Source: Bacillota bacterium (lineage in GTDB: Bacteria > Bacillota > Clostridia > Lachnospirales > Lachnospiraceae). From it: a stretch of DNA of 64,000 nt. The notes beneath the pieces were generated by a model. The model was not told the DNA's origin and made no database searches. It worked only from the letters and a program-made list of their open reading frames with translations. Of the stretch, positions 27,151 through 36,227 are shown piece after piece. Position 1 is the first letter of the stretch. The number at the start of each line of letters is the position of its first letter. The DNA lies in contig JAUNDN010000001.1 in the NCBI GenBank assembly GCA_030526045.1, positions 77,073 to 141,072 on the forward strand. The letters are read 5' to 3'. A program made the translations under genes and the position numbers.

Positions 27151-27184
27151 ATTATAAAACCCCTTCCGTAACTGATCCGTAACC
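27151..27184 (-). promoter_or_regulatory. Promoter with SARP-type heptamer direct repeats (upstream of SARP remnant)
   Basis: Minus strand GGTTACG (27178-27184), N4, AGTTACG (27167-27173), 10 nt, TATAAT (27151-27156). The spacing is identical to the promoter at 24008-24041, and flanking bases (AAGGG) are also shared. It suggests autoregulation by the now-broken regulator. Confidence 0.7.
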
Positions 27185-27221
27185 GAAAGGGGACAAAATC
27201 AAAAACCTATAAATTTTTAGA

Positions 27222-28361
27222 CTAATCCAGACGTCTCATCTCCGTATACGCTAAAAGCAACGGACCCACTCCCTTAGCATCATCCTCCACGACAGGCTCC
27301 GACATATAGTATTCAAAGCTTCCGTCTCTCCTTAGGTTATCTGCCGGTCCGAGACCTGCCACCAGGCAGATGCCGCCAAGACTTAAATGACCATCCCTTT
27401 CTTTCAGATAAGTGTTACAGATTCCCTGGAAGGCTTTCAGTCCATACTCTCTGTAGTTTTCCGGTAAAAATCCAAGTCTTACACCCTTTAGAATAGAATA
27501 TGCCATAATTGCACTCCCACTGGTCTCCAAATAATTTGGCTCTTTTCCGCCCAGTGCAGGAAGCTGATACCACAGTCCACTCTCATCCTGAAGCTTCAGC
27601 ATAGAATCAATCAGATTCACGAATGCTCTTTTCAGATATTCATATTCTTTTTCACATTCCCTACAGATTTCACACTTGTCAAGTGTATCAAGCAACGCCA
27701 TGGAATACCATCCCAGTGCTCTCAGCCAGAAATTCTGTGAAAGTCCCGTTCTCTTATCGCACCAGAATACTGATCTGGAAGCATCATAGCCATGATAGTA
27801 TAGTCCGGTCTTCGGATCACGCATACACGCTATGACATTGGTGAACTGTCCGAAAATATCCTCATAATTCTTCTTATCGTTAAATCTGGTCTCATATTCC
27901 ATATAAAAGGGCTGTGCCATATACATGCCATCCAGCCATATCTGGTTGGGGTAAATCTTCTTATGCCAGAAGTTTCCCTCCGCGGTTCTCGGCTGTGTCC
28001 ACACCTGAGAGTAAATCAGGTCAATTGCCCTGCGGTATTTCTCTTTTCCGTTGATGTCATATAAAGCAAATAACGTCTTTCCCGCATTTACATTATCCAG
28101 ATTATACTCATCTACCCTGTAGTCTGAAATGCTTCCATCCTCCCTCACTCTGTGGTCAATAAAAGCATCTGCAAATTCATAATATTTCTCATCTCCTGTA
28201 GCATGATAGATTTCCAGAAGAGCCAATATCATACACCCGTCTATGTAATTCCACCCTGCAACCTTTCCTTCGAGAGCTTTCTCAATGTTCCATGCCGGTA
28301 CATCCAACGTACTTTTCTCAACCAGCTCATCAATGTATTTTTCAAAAATAGGCATTACCAT
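27222..28361 (-). CDS. Glycoside hydrolase family 105, unsaturated glycuronyl hydrolase
   Basis: 379 residues, no signal peptide, so cytoplasmic. The family motif WLDGMYMAQPFY with its catalytic Asp is at about residue 143, and the (alpha/alpha)6-barrel pattern is typical of YteR/YesR-like enzymes. GH105 enzymes remove the unsaturated galacturonyl or glucuronyl end that polysaccharide lyases leave on pectin-type oligosaccharides. It follows the GGDEF-EAL gene by 38 nt in the same direction. GAGAGGA supports the ATG at 28361. No lyase lies nearby. Confidence 0.92.
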   Translation of the reverse strand: MVMPIFEKYIDELVEKSTLDVPAWNIEKALEGKVAGWNYIDGCMILALLEIYHATGDEKYYEFADAFIDHRVREDGSISDYRVDEYNLDNVNAGKTLFALYDINGKEKYRRAIDLIYSQVWTQPRTAEGNFWHKKIYPNQIWLDGMYMAQPFYMEYETRFNDKKNYEDIFGQFTNVIACMRDPKTGLYYHGYDASRSVFWCDKRTGLSQNFWLRALGWYSMALLDTLDKCEICRECEKEYEYLKRAFVNLIDSMLKLQDESGLWYQLPALGGKEPNYLETSGSAIMAYSILKGVRLGFLPENYREYGLKAFQGICNTYLKERDGHLSLGGICLVAGLGPADNLRRDGSFEYYMSEPVVEDDAKGVGPLLLAYTEMRRLD

Positions 28362-28399
28362 GAAAATTTCCTCTCAAGTCTTATTCTTTGTAAGTCCGC

Positions 28400-30064
28400 C
28401 TACAAAAACTGCTCTATAAACTCTGCAAGCGGGCATGGCTTTCCAAAATAGTAGCCTTGAATATAGTCGGGATCGATCTCACAAATCTTATCCAGTTCTT
28501 CCTTGGTCTCAATTCCCTAAATACAAAGCTTCAGATTAATGTCATGTACCATATCTGACATATGCTGGAGCAAATGATGTTCATAGGTATTCTTAAGCGC
28601 TTTTAAGGTAAAGGATCTGTCAATCTTAATCGTATTCAACTTCAGATCATATAGATAATGGAAGTTGGAATAGCCCGTTCCGAAGTCATCTAGAGCCAGT
28701 AGAATTCCATTATTCTTCAGTCCGTCACAGAAGTTGAAGAAAAATGTATTGGACTCCAAAAAACCGCTTTCCGTCAGCTCAATAATAATACTGTCAGGGC
28801 TCAGATGATGCTTCTCAAGGCACTGAAGAATTTCACTTAAGACATCACTTTTGAGCACCTGGATGTAGGAAAGATTCACCGAAACCCGAAAGTCCGGAAG
28901 CTTTTCCCTGACTTTGGCGCACGCGGACATTGCCTGGTCTAAGACCCATTTCCCTACCGGAATGATCAGATTGCTTTCCTCAAGAAGCGGGATAAATTCT
29001 CCCGGAGAAATCATTCCTGTCTTTTCACTTCGAAATCTCAGAAGCGTTTCCGCATTACACAGCTTCCCTTCCCGGATATCCATAATCGGCTGAAAATATG
29101 CCTCAAATCCCTTAAAATTGTGATTTACCGCCCATAGAAGTGTGGAAGTCAGTTCCTTCTTATGAAGAAACGCGTGATAGTCCTCCTTCGCATAAATGTA
29201 ATACTTGTTCTTCCCCGTGTTCTTTGCTTCGTTCATCGCAAACTCGGATAACTTCATCAGATTATGGTATGCTTTGTTCACCACCAGTGAGAAGTCTATA
29301 ATTCCGGCTGAAATGGTGTAAAACACTTCATAACATTGTTGTTCAATGAACCTGTTTAGCTTATTCTGTATCCTGCTGTAAAGTTCCACGGCTTCCTCTA
29401 TGGTTCTGCCCGTCAGATCTACAATTGTATATTCATCTGCTACCACACGATACAGCTTCTGCTCCGGCAGAAGAACTGACTGAATACATTCCGCAGTCTT
29501 TCCGATGATCATATCACCGTATTCAATTCCCTTGTTTTCATTGATTTCCTTAAAGTTATCGATCCCGAGTCTGATCAGGAAGCCCTTCATATCCTCTCCG
29601 CTGTGCAGACCAAGCTCCTTCTGCAGGCTTTCTTCCCTTAAGAGCCCACTGACATTGTCCGCCTTCTGTTTGAGCCCGATCTCATTAATACACCCAACCA
29701 GAAATGCCGGTGTTCCGTCCTGCGCATTAATCACGCGTCCTCTGCAATTAATCCAGATCGGCTTTCCCTCTCTGTCTCTCCAGCGATACTGTAGGTTATG
29801 GAACCGTTTACCGTGATGCTCAATCTGATCCAGATCTGCCATAAGAAGAGCCAGATCATCCGGATAGGTAAGTTTTTGCAAATTTTCAGAAACATGATCA
29901 AACCGGCTCGACGGTATGTCAAAGCGCTCCACTGCATTTTCGGAAATGCAGTAGCAGTCGTTCTTCATATCTAAAATATACAGATAATCATCCATGCACG
30001 GATTCAGAATCTCAATTGTATTTTGGAACTGCTCCATTGTAATGCCACTAAATATTTTCTCCAT
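28400..30064 (-). pseudogene. PAS-GGDEF-EAL protein with in-frame stop in the EAL domain
   Basis: The frame from the ATG at 30064 (after GGGGGG) encodes a PAS-like domain (about 1-130), a GGDEF domain with a degenerate core (VVADEYT in place of GGDEF, so not a cyclase), and an EAL domain (NAETLLRF, ELTESGF, DDFGTGYS, KIDRSF). A TAG at 28517-28519 falls exactly where the conserved EGIET glutamate should be. The same frame then continues cleanly for 38 codons (GIETKEEL...YIQGYYFGKP...) to a TAG at 28400. The truncated protein lacks essential EAL residues. One base change (GAG to TAG) explains it. Confidence 0.85.
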
Positions 30065-30140
30065 GCTGCCCCCCGCATTCTCCCCAATACGAATGCTCTT
30101 TTGCAACTCAAATATCAGACATTCTCGTGATATATGTCAA

Positions 30141-30169
30141 ATTGTACCACAATTTATACATTATTTCAA
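30141..30169 (-). promoter_or_regulatory. Sigma-A promoter of the GGDEF-EAL gene and GH105
   Basis: Minus strand TTGAAA (30164-30169), 17-nt spacer, TACAAT (30141-30146), about 75 nt before the ATG at 30064. Confidence 0.65.
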
Positions 30170-30208
30170 TGTCTATACTGTGCACCATACCGGAAATTCC
30201 AAAAGATG

Positions 30209-32716
30209 TCACTGTGCAATATCCCAGACAGACCTGCAAGCAATGTTTTCTGCATCTCCGCCTAAAATTTCAACACTATATTCCCCTGCCTCCATATCAA
30301 AGAAATTATCAGATAGCCATAAATCCTTGTCTACACCGAAGATTTCCACCTTTTGTGCAAATGCGTCCGCCTTCACGGTAATCCGATTCCCGGTCCTCTT
30401 AAGCTTGAGATGAGGATCTTCATACAAGTAATGCTTGGGCGGAGTAAACAGACAACTGTTCTCCGAAACCATCTTTCCATCTATCATAAAGCCGTATTCC
30501 AAATGGATCTCCCGTTCGTTCTGTTCAGAAAAATCCATTTTTTCAAGCCATACGCCATCAAGAGCCGGTATGGTAATTTCACATTCTCCACTTGCTATCA
30601 CAGAACTATCCGGTCTTCGCAGTTTCCACACCACCATACCGGAAACCGGTTTCATCGTCTCATTCGCAACATGCAGTCTTGCACTGACCTCAATCGGCGC
30701 AGGCTCGGCAATGCAGTGGGGTCTTTCGCTGAGTTCACCGATCTCCTCGCAGGAAATCAGAACCGGGGCGAACATCTTCCGCTCGGCATAGTGAAGTGCC
30801 TTATAACGTCCGTAATAATCAATACTTGCCCAGGAAGCAACAGGCCAGATGTCATTCAGCTGCCATACAACCGTTCCCATACATCTTCCGCGGTTACGCC
30901 TGAAATGCTCCACGCCATAGCGGATAGCATCTGCCTGAAGAAGCTGGGAGGCATAAAGCATACTGTCAAAATCCTTAGGATACAGGTAAGTCGCAGACAG
31001 ATATTTCAATATTTTCCCGTTTGCTGCCCTGTTTCTCTGATGCATCTCCATCACTCTGGAGAAAACGTTGCGGTCCTCCTCAAAGGTAAAGCTTTCCACC
31101 GTCCTGCTACAGGGGAAGGATTGGAAGCCAAACTCTGAAAGATAACGAAACCGGAATTTTCTGTACTCCGTAAAGGGCTTTTCTCCATGCCATACATCCC
31201 AGTAATGAGTATCTCCACGATTTTCATCCCAGGGATTGTCAAAATTACCGCCTGATGAGGGAGAGGAAGGCCAATAGAAGGTAACAGGATCCTCTTCCTT
31301 CAAAATCTTGGGAATAATGTATTCATAAAGCTTAATATAATCGTATTTCTGCTTAATAGAAGGCTTCCACGCCTTATCCAGCGTTTGGGTTTCCATTTCA
31401 TTATTTCCGCACCACAATGCCAGGCAGGCATGATGACGGATTCTTCTCACATTGTCAATTGTCTCCTGCGTAATATTTGCCTCAAATTCATCATCAAGCT
31501 CGTAGGAGGCGCAGGCATACATGAAGTCCTGCCATACAAGCAACCCCAGTTCATCGCAGATGTCAAAGAAAAAGTCATCCGGATAATAGCCACCGCCCCA
31601 GACACGAATACAGTTGTGGTTCGCCCAGACTGCATCCTCAAGGAGCTTTCTGGTTCTCTCTTCGGTTACCCTGCCCAATAGGTTATCCTCAGGGATGTAG
31701 TCCGCTCCCATGGCAAATATTTTGACACCGTTCACCTCGTGGGCAAAGCAGTTACCCCACTCGTCCCGGTCTGTATTTACCGTCATGGTACGAAGACCGA
31801 TCCTTCTTTCCCACACATCCAGTTCTTTTCCGTCTGCACTATTCAGTTCAACCTTTACCCTGTAAAGCGGCTGATCTCCATAGCCGTTCGGCCACCAGAG
31901 CTTCGGATCATCGATCACGATCCGATAATCCTGATCCTTCTCTTCCACTCCCGCTTGGTCCTTCGCCTGATAGCATCTGCCATCCGGATCTGTAACCGTA
32001 ATGAGAATCCTCTGCTCCTCCTGCCTGATACAGGAAGTATCTGCTCCATCAAACAGCTCCAGGGAAATATCAAAGTCAAGCGTAACTCTTCCCTGTTCAT
32101 GTTGTTGCGTGATATAGACAGAGTCCAGTCTGCTGCTCTCAACACCCAGAATCGTCACATCCCGGAAAATACCGGCATCAGGCAATCTCGGGCCCCAGTC
32201 CCATCCAAACATGCAATGAGCCTTACGAAGATGCGGAAAGCCCTCCATGCACTCCTGTGATCCACCGGTATATACTTTTTCATTCTCTTCTCTGATGTAT
32301 TGGGTGGGAGAATGTAATACAACCCTTAACCGGTTCTCTCCTTCCCTTAATGTTGCCAGCTCCAACAGGTCATATTCCCAGATTCTGTGCATGTTGTAGG
32401 CACAGCCTATCAATTTTTCATTGACATAAATATCTGCCAGGGTATCGATTCCATCAAAATGCAAAAGCAGAGCCCTACAGGCAAGCATCTGTTCCGTAAC
32501 CTCAAAGGTTGTCTCAAAACAGAAATCATTGTCCATAAGAGGCAGTACCTTAAGCTCATTATCCCTAAAAAAAGGATCCGGAATCAGTTTTTCCTTCAGT
32601 AAGGCCCCATAGACTGAGCCCGGGACCTTTGCAGGAATTCCCTCCTTAGGTAAAAGTGCGGCATCCTTTCCGATGATTTTTAAATTCCAAATTCCGTTCA
32701 ATTTCTCTTTGAGCAT
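30209..32716 (-). CDS. Beta-mannosidase, glycoside hydrolase family 2
   Basis: 835 residues, normal for GH2 mannosidases. An N-terminal jellyroll with the GWDWGPRLPDAG segment typical of mannosidases is followed by an immunoglobulin-like domain and a TIM barrel. The acid/base Glu is in LWCGNNEME (about residue 431) and the nucleophile Glu in RYLSEFGFQS (about 525). There is no signal peptide, so it acts on imported manno-oligosaccharides, releasing mannose from the non-reducing end. A 10-bp dyad lies in its upstream region. Confidence 0.93.
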   Translation of the reverse strand: MLKEKLNGIWNLKIIGKDAALLPKEGIPAKVPGSVYGALLKEKLIPDPFFRDNELKVLPLMDNDFCFETTFEVTEQMLACRALLLHFDGIDTLADIYVNEKLIGCAYNMHRIWEYDLLELATLREGENRLRVVLHSPTQYIREENEKVYTGGSQECMEGFPHLRKAHCMFGWDWGPRLPDAGIFRDVTILGVESSRLDSVYITQQHEQGRVTLDFDISLELFDGADTSCIRQEEQRILITVTDPDGRCYQAKDQAGVEEKDQDYRIVIDDPKLWWPNGYGDQPLYRVKVELNSADGKELDVWERRIGLRTMTVNTDRDEWGNCFAHEVNGVKIFAMGADYIPEDNLLGRVTEERTRKLLEDAVWANHNCIRVWGGGYYPDDFFFDICDELGLLVWQDFMYACASYELDDEFEANITQETIDNVRRIRHHACLALWCGNNEMETQTLDKAWKPSIKQKYDYIKLYEYIIPKILKEEDPVTFYWPSSPSSGGNFDNPWDENRGDTHYWDVWHGEKPFTEYRKFRFRYLSEFGFQSFPCSRTVESFTFEEDRNVFSRVMEMHQRNRAANGKILKYLSATYLYPKDFDSMLYASQLLQADAIRYGVEHFRRNRGRCMGTVVWQLNDIWPVASWASIDYYGRYKALHYAERKMFAPVLISCEEIGELSERPHCIAEPAPIEVSARLHVANETMKPVSGMVVWKLRRPDSSVIASGECEITIPALDGVWLEKMDFSEQNEREIHLEYGFMIDGKMVSENSCLFTPPKHYLYEDPHLKLKRTGNRITVKADAFAQKVEIFGVDKDLWLSDNFFDMEAGEYSVEILGGDAENIACRSVWDIAQ

Positions 32717-32798
32717 GGATCTAGCCTTTCTTTACTTGATTTTCCTTCAATATAGCATACTCCCTGTCCATGTAATAGAACTAATCATTGCGAAAATT

Positions 32799-32830
32799 GT
32801 ATAAAATGATCTTTATCTGGCATTTTATAC
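32799..32830. promoter_or_regulatory. Dyad, possible operator between GH2 and the small membrane protein
   Basis: GTATAAAATG (32799-32808) and CATTTTATAC (32821-32830) are perfect inverted repeats with a 12-bp spacer, in the divergent promoter region. It looks like a dimeric regulator site, but the cognate factor is not evident. AT-richness lowers the weight. Confidence 0.45.
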
Positions 32831-32884
32831 TATAACCATGCTATAATAATCGCAATTAATATTTGTCAAAGATCGGAGCAAATT

Positions 32885-33172
32885 ATGAAGTCAAAATCAA
32901 AACAAATTGCAGCTATCATTTGTATTATTTTATTGGTTCTTCTATATGTAGCCACTCTGGTGGTATCATTGCTTGATTTCCCGGGATCCGGGCAACTTTT
33001 TGCCGCCTGTCTGGTTGCCACTGTCGGACTTCCTATCCTCCTGTGGATCTATATCTGGCTTTACGGAAGACTTACCTCCAAAAGTACTCCTGCAGACCTT
33101 TTCCCTAAAGAAGATTCAGAGCAAGAAGCTGTTCCAACTCCGCCTTTGCCTGAATCAGATCCCGGAAAATAA
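32885..33172 (+). CDS. Small two-helix membrane protein
   Basis: 95 residues: two membrane helices (about 8-31 and 38-61) and a hydrophilic, proline-rich tail (TPADLFPKEDSEQEAVPTPP). An AT-rich promoter zone and CGGAGCAAATT precede the ATG. Its last 68 nt overlap the 3' end of the HAD hydrolase on the other strand. No family recognised. The clear membrane pattern argues for a real gene. Confidence 0.6.
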   Translation: MKSKSKQIAAIICIILLVLLYVATLVVSLLDFPGSGQLFAACLVATVGLPILLWIYIWLYGRLTSKSTPADLFPKEDSEQEAVPTPPLPESDPGK

Positions 33173-33716
33173 TTCCCTTCATGCCTTCTTTTTGGGCTGC
33201 TTCTACATTGGCCGGTGTATCATCAAGGAACACACATTCCTGCGCCTTCAATCCGTATCTTACAAGAAACAGCTGATATATTTCCGGAGATGGCTTAATC
33301 ACCTTTTCCTGATAGGACAAAATACCACCCTGCATTTCCTGCAGAAAGTCCAGAGCTTCTGCACACTGTATATGCGCTCTATGGGAAAAGTTTGAAATGT
33401 AATAAACACCGTAGCCTCGCCCTTTTAGTTCCTTCAGCCAGGGAATGGCATAATCATACCGAAGAATCATATTCGTAATGTCCTCAAACACCTGGCGTAT
33501 CTGTCTTTCAATGGATGGATCGTTTGCAATAAATCCCTCAAGGAGCTCCTCATCCGTCATCTTTCCCCTGTCAAGTTCATTCCACAATGTACTTCTGACC
33601 GTGGCATCTGCAAGCTTCTCCTTTATTTCTTCCGAAAACCCAAAGCTGTCGTAAAAATCCTTCCAGGCAAATCCCGCAAGCACGTTTCCGATATCAAATA
33701 CAACATTCTTAATCAT
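33105..33716 (-). CDS. HAD-superfamily hydrolase
   Basis: 203 residues from the ATG at 33716 (MIKNVVFDIGNVLAGF), with AGAGGG upstream; a start 10 codons earlier is unlikely. HAD motifs: I is FDIGN (Asp nucleophile, though the second Asp is replaced by Asn, as in YihX/epoxide-hydrolase-like members), II is YYISNFS, III a Lys (VIKPSPEIY), IV FLDDTPAN. It is probably a sugar-phosphate or nucleotide phosphatase. Substrate unknown. Confidence 0.88.
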   Translation of the reverse strand: MIKNVVFDIGNVLAGFAWKDFYDSFGFSEEIKEKLADATVRSTLWNELDRGKMTDEELLEGFIANDPSIERQIRQVFEDITNMILRYDYAIPWLKELKGRGYGVYYISNFSHRAHIQCAEALDFLQEMQGGILSYQEKVIKPSPEIYQLFLVRYGLKAQECVFLDDTPANVEAAQKEGMKGIIFRDLIQAKAELEQLLALNLL

Positions 33717-33771
33717 TTTCTTACCCTCTTTTATCTCAATTTTCATAACATCCTTTGTAAGGATAGCACAG

Positions 33772-34659
33772 TCACATAGGACTTACCATCTCAAGAAGGG
33801 CTTTTGCCGCTCCTGAAATAAAAGTTTTCTCATCCGTAACCACGCAGATCTGCCTCTTCGGAATAATCTTATTGAAACGAAGTTCAAACAGCCTGCCATC
33901 CTCAAGATATTCCCGTGCAAAATCCCGTACCACACTGCCGATTCCAAGATTACGAAGTGCGAACTGCACAATCATATCACTGGTGGCCAGTTCAAATTCC
34001 GGATGCAGCTTGACGCCGTTTTGCAACAAAAATTCGGACAGATACCGTCCTGTACTTGTTTCCCCTTCAAGGGAGATGATCGGCAGCCTTTCAAGCTCCT
34101 GCAAATCCAGCATACGGTTTTTGTATTGCATAAATTTTCTTCCGCCCACGAACACATCCTCAATCTGGCGCACCGGCATCATCGACATTCCATGTATCTG
34201 TGTAAACGGTGTACTGACAACACCAAAATCAATCTTTCCCTGCCTTAACAGGTTTAGGGTCTCTGGGGTAGGTGCATTGGTAACCATGACCTTGACTCCC
34301 GGGTATTTTTCATGATACTTTTCCAGCAATGGAAGCAGATAATACTTCAGTGTCATATCACTTGCACCGATTCGCACTTCCCCGCTATCAAGTTGCAGCA
34401 TGGAACGAAGTTTTTTCTCACCAAGCATCAGTTGCTCATAGCCTTCCTTCACATGCTCATAAAGCACCTGTCCTTCCGAGGTCAGACGGATTCCTTTTGA
34501 GGAACGCACAAACAACCGGGTATTAAGTGCCTTTTCCAGCTGCTTAAGAGCCTGGCTCACCGCAGGCTGTGAAACCGACAGTTCTCCGGCTGCTGCTGTT
34601 AAACTCCCCAACTTTGCCACATAATAAAATACCTTGTAATATTCCAGATTTTCTGTCAT
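33772..34659 (-). CDS. LysR-family transcriptional regulator
   Basis: 295 residues: N-terminal winged helix (about 1-60, with GSLTAAAGELSVSQPAVSQALKQLE split over the recognition helix) and a periplasmic-binding-like effector domain. Its ATG overlaps the stop of the preceding 179-residue gene by 4 nt, so the two are coupled. The usual divergent target gene is absent; targets and ligand are unknown. Confidence 0.92.
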   Translation of the reverse strand: MTENLEYYKVFYYVAKLGSLTAAAGELSVSQPAVSQALKQLEKALNTRLFVRSSKGIRLTSEGQVLYEHVKEGYEQLMLGEKKLRSMLQLDSGEVRIGASDMTLKYYLLPLLEKYHEKYPGVKVMVTNAPTPETLNLLRQGKIDFGVVSTPFTQIHGMSMMPVRQIEDVFVGGRKFMQYKNRMLDLQELERLPIISLEGETSTGRYLSEFLLQNGVKLHPEFELATSDMIVQFALRNLGIGSVVRDFAREYLEDGRLFELRFNKIIPKRQICVVTDEKTFISGAAKALLEMVSPM

Positions 34660-35195
34660 AGTTCCTCCCGCTGTGCCAGAAGGCGCTCTACCGCGTCTCC
34701 CCGCAGCCAGCTTCCGTTGATTGCTCCCTGAAAAAGAAAAAGGCTCTTCTTACCGAGAAAGGGGGCCATATTCTCATGTACCTTCTGCGGGTCTTCCATG
34801 GTAAGGCTCTCCCCCGCAAGCACCAGAATCAGCTTTGATCTTGCGTGAAACAGTTTAAGGTTTGCAGACAGTGCATCCAGAGTCCGCTTCCCTTGCTGCT
34901 CCTGATATTCTTCAAAGCAGCTACTCATCTGTAAAAATGAAAAGGGAATCACCTGATTCTCAAGCCTTTCATCACATTTAAATAAAACAAGATTCAGACG
35001 CACATTTCGAAAAACCTCACTGTGGGAGCGCAGGGTTGCCGCCAGATCCGCTGCCGTTTCAGCAACATAAGCCTTCGGCAGTCCACAGTCAATGACCAGT
35101 GTCATTTCAAGAATACCTCCGGCATAATTTCCCTTCACGTGCAGCACCTGCTCTACCGCATTATTCAGATTCTTTTTCATGATAAGATTCATCAT
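34656..35195 (-). CDS. Uncharacterised protein coupled to a LysR regulator
   Basis: 179 residues, no signal peptide or membrane helix. A segment EMTLVIDCGLPKAYVAE followed by alternating hydrophobic strands (VRLNLVLFKC, SKLILVLAGE, KSLFLFQG) suggests a Rossmann-like or von Willebrand A-like fold, but no metal site is clear. The gene has its own promoter and overlaps LysR by 4 nt. I do not recognise the family. Its strict linkage suggests a partner or accessory of the regulator. Confidence 0.7.
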   Translation of the reverse strand: MMNLIMKKNLNNAVEQVLHVKGNYAGGILEMTLVIDCGLPKAYVAETAADLAATLRSHSEVFRNVRLNLVLFKCDERLENQVIPFSFLQMSSCFEEYQEQQGKRTLDALSANLKLFHARSKLILVLAGESLTMEDPQKVHENMAPFLGKKSLFLFQGAINGSWLRGDAVERLLAQREEL

Positions 35196-35238
35196 AGGCT
35201 TTGCCTTCTTTATTGTTTGCTACATACATGGATATTGT

Positions 35239-35268
35239 ATTATAAATCATAGAAATTATTTTTGTCAA
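35239..35268 (-). promoter_or_regulatory. Sigma-A promoter of the 179-residue gene and LysR
   Basis: Minus strand TTGACA (35263-35268), 18-nt spacer, TATAAT (35239-35244), about 40 nt before the start at 35195. Confidence 0.75.
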
Positions 35269-35274
35269 ACAAGC

Positions 35275-35301
35275 AAAAGAGCCCGCTTTCACGGACTCTT
35301 T
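35275..35301 (-). terminator. Terminator of the sugar ABC transporter operon
   Basis: AAAGAG (35276-35281) and CCG (35283-35285) pair with CTCTTT (35296-35301) and CGG (35292-35294) with one internal mismatch. A second hairpin, GCACAAG/CTTGTGC (35304-35310 with 35319-35325), lies just before it on the transcript. T-rich sequence follows. It is 78 nt past the last permease gene. Confidence 0.6.
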
Positions 35302-35378
35302 GCGCACAAGCAATATTACTTGTGCAAATATATTGTTACAGGTATGATTGTAACCGATTAGGAAAACATCAATGGAGC

Positions 35379-36227
35379 TTAACCCTTTACCGCACCTGCT
35401 ACCACACCTTCAATAATATACTTCTGACAGGTCAGATAGAAGATTACAATGGGAATAATGGAAAGAACCAGCATAGCCATCAAAGCTCCCATATCCTTAT
35501 TTCCGTTGGATCCCACCAGCATCTGTACCACAACCGGAATCGTCTTGTACTTGGTGCTGATACCGATTACCAGATAGGGAAGCAGGAAGTCATTCCAGAT
35601 CCACATTGCATTTAATATCGCTACCGTAATTGCAGTGGGCTTCAAAATCGGGAATACCACCTTAAAGAAATTCTGCAGCGGATTACATCCGTCGATCATA
35701 GCTGCTTCTTCAATATCAATCGGCACCGACTTGATAAATCCTGCAAACATAAACACGGAAAGCCCTGCCCCGAAGCCCAGATAAAGAATACACATACCCA
35801 CCGGATTCTTTAAATGGAATTTGTCAGCCAGTGAGGACATGGTAAACATGACCATCTGGAAGGGTACAATCATGGAAAATACAAACATATAATAAAGTGC
35901 CTGTGTCCATTTTGCTTTTACTCTGGTCAGATAATATGCTGTCATGGATGTAAACAAAATCAGCAATATTACTGAGAAAATCGTAATGAAGAAGGACCAT
36001 CCGATTGCATTTAAAAGACCGGTCTTAACAAGGCCATTCACATAGTTGGTAAGTCCTGAAAAGGTTTCCGCTGTGGGAAGAGAAAACGGATCCTTGCTGA
36101 TAAAGAGTTTTCCCTTAAAGGAGTTATTCAGGATAAAGAACAGCGGATATAATACGAATATTCCTACCATGCAAAGAATGATAAAAATCAATGCATTTGT
36201 GGTTTTTGTCTTCTTACTCTGTATCAT
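35379..36227 (-). CDS. Sugar ABC transporter permease, MalG-like
   Basis: 282 residues with six membrane helices and the EAA loop (EEAAMIDGCNPLQNFFKVVFP) that contacts the ATPase. It is the second permease of a carbohydrate-uptake (CUT1) transporter. Its ATG overlaps the stop of the MalF-like gene by 1 nt (TAATG). No ATPase gene is in the operon, so a shared MsmX-like ATPase elsewhere is expected. Confidence 0.93.
   Translation of the reverse strand: MIQSKKTKTTNALIFIILCMVGIFVLYPLFFILNNSFKGKLFISKDPFSLPTAETFSGLTNYVNGLVKTGLLNAIGWSFFITIFSVILLILFTSMTAYYLTRVKAKWTQALYYMFVFSMIVPFQMVMFTMSSLADKFHLKNPVGMCILYLGFGAGLSVFMFAGFIKSVPIDIEEAAMIDGCNPLQNFFKVVFPILKPTAITVAILNAMWIWNDFLLPYLVIGISTKYKTIPVVVQMLVGSNGNKDMGALMAMLVLSIIPIVIFYLTCQKYIIEGVVAGAVKG

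Noticed and set aside
35304..35325. GCACAAG/CTTGTGC hairpin as a separate terminator
   Set aside because: No T-run follows on either strand; treated as part of the ABC operon 3' end.
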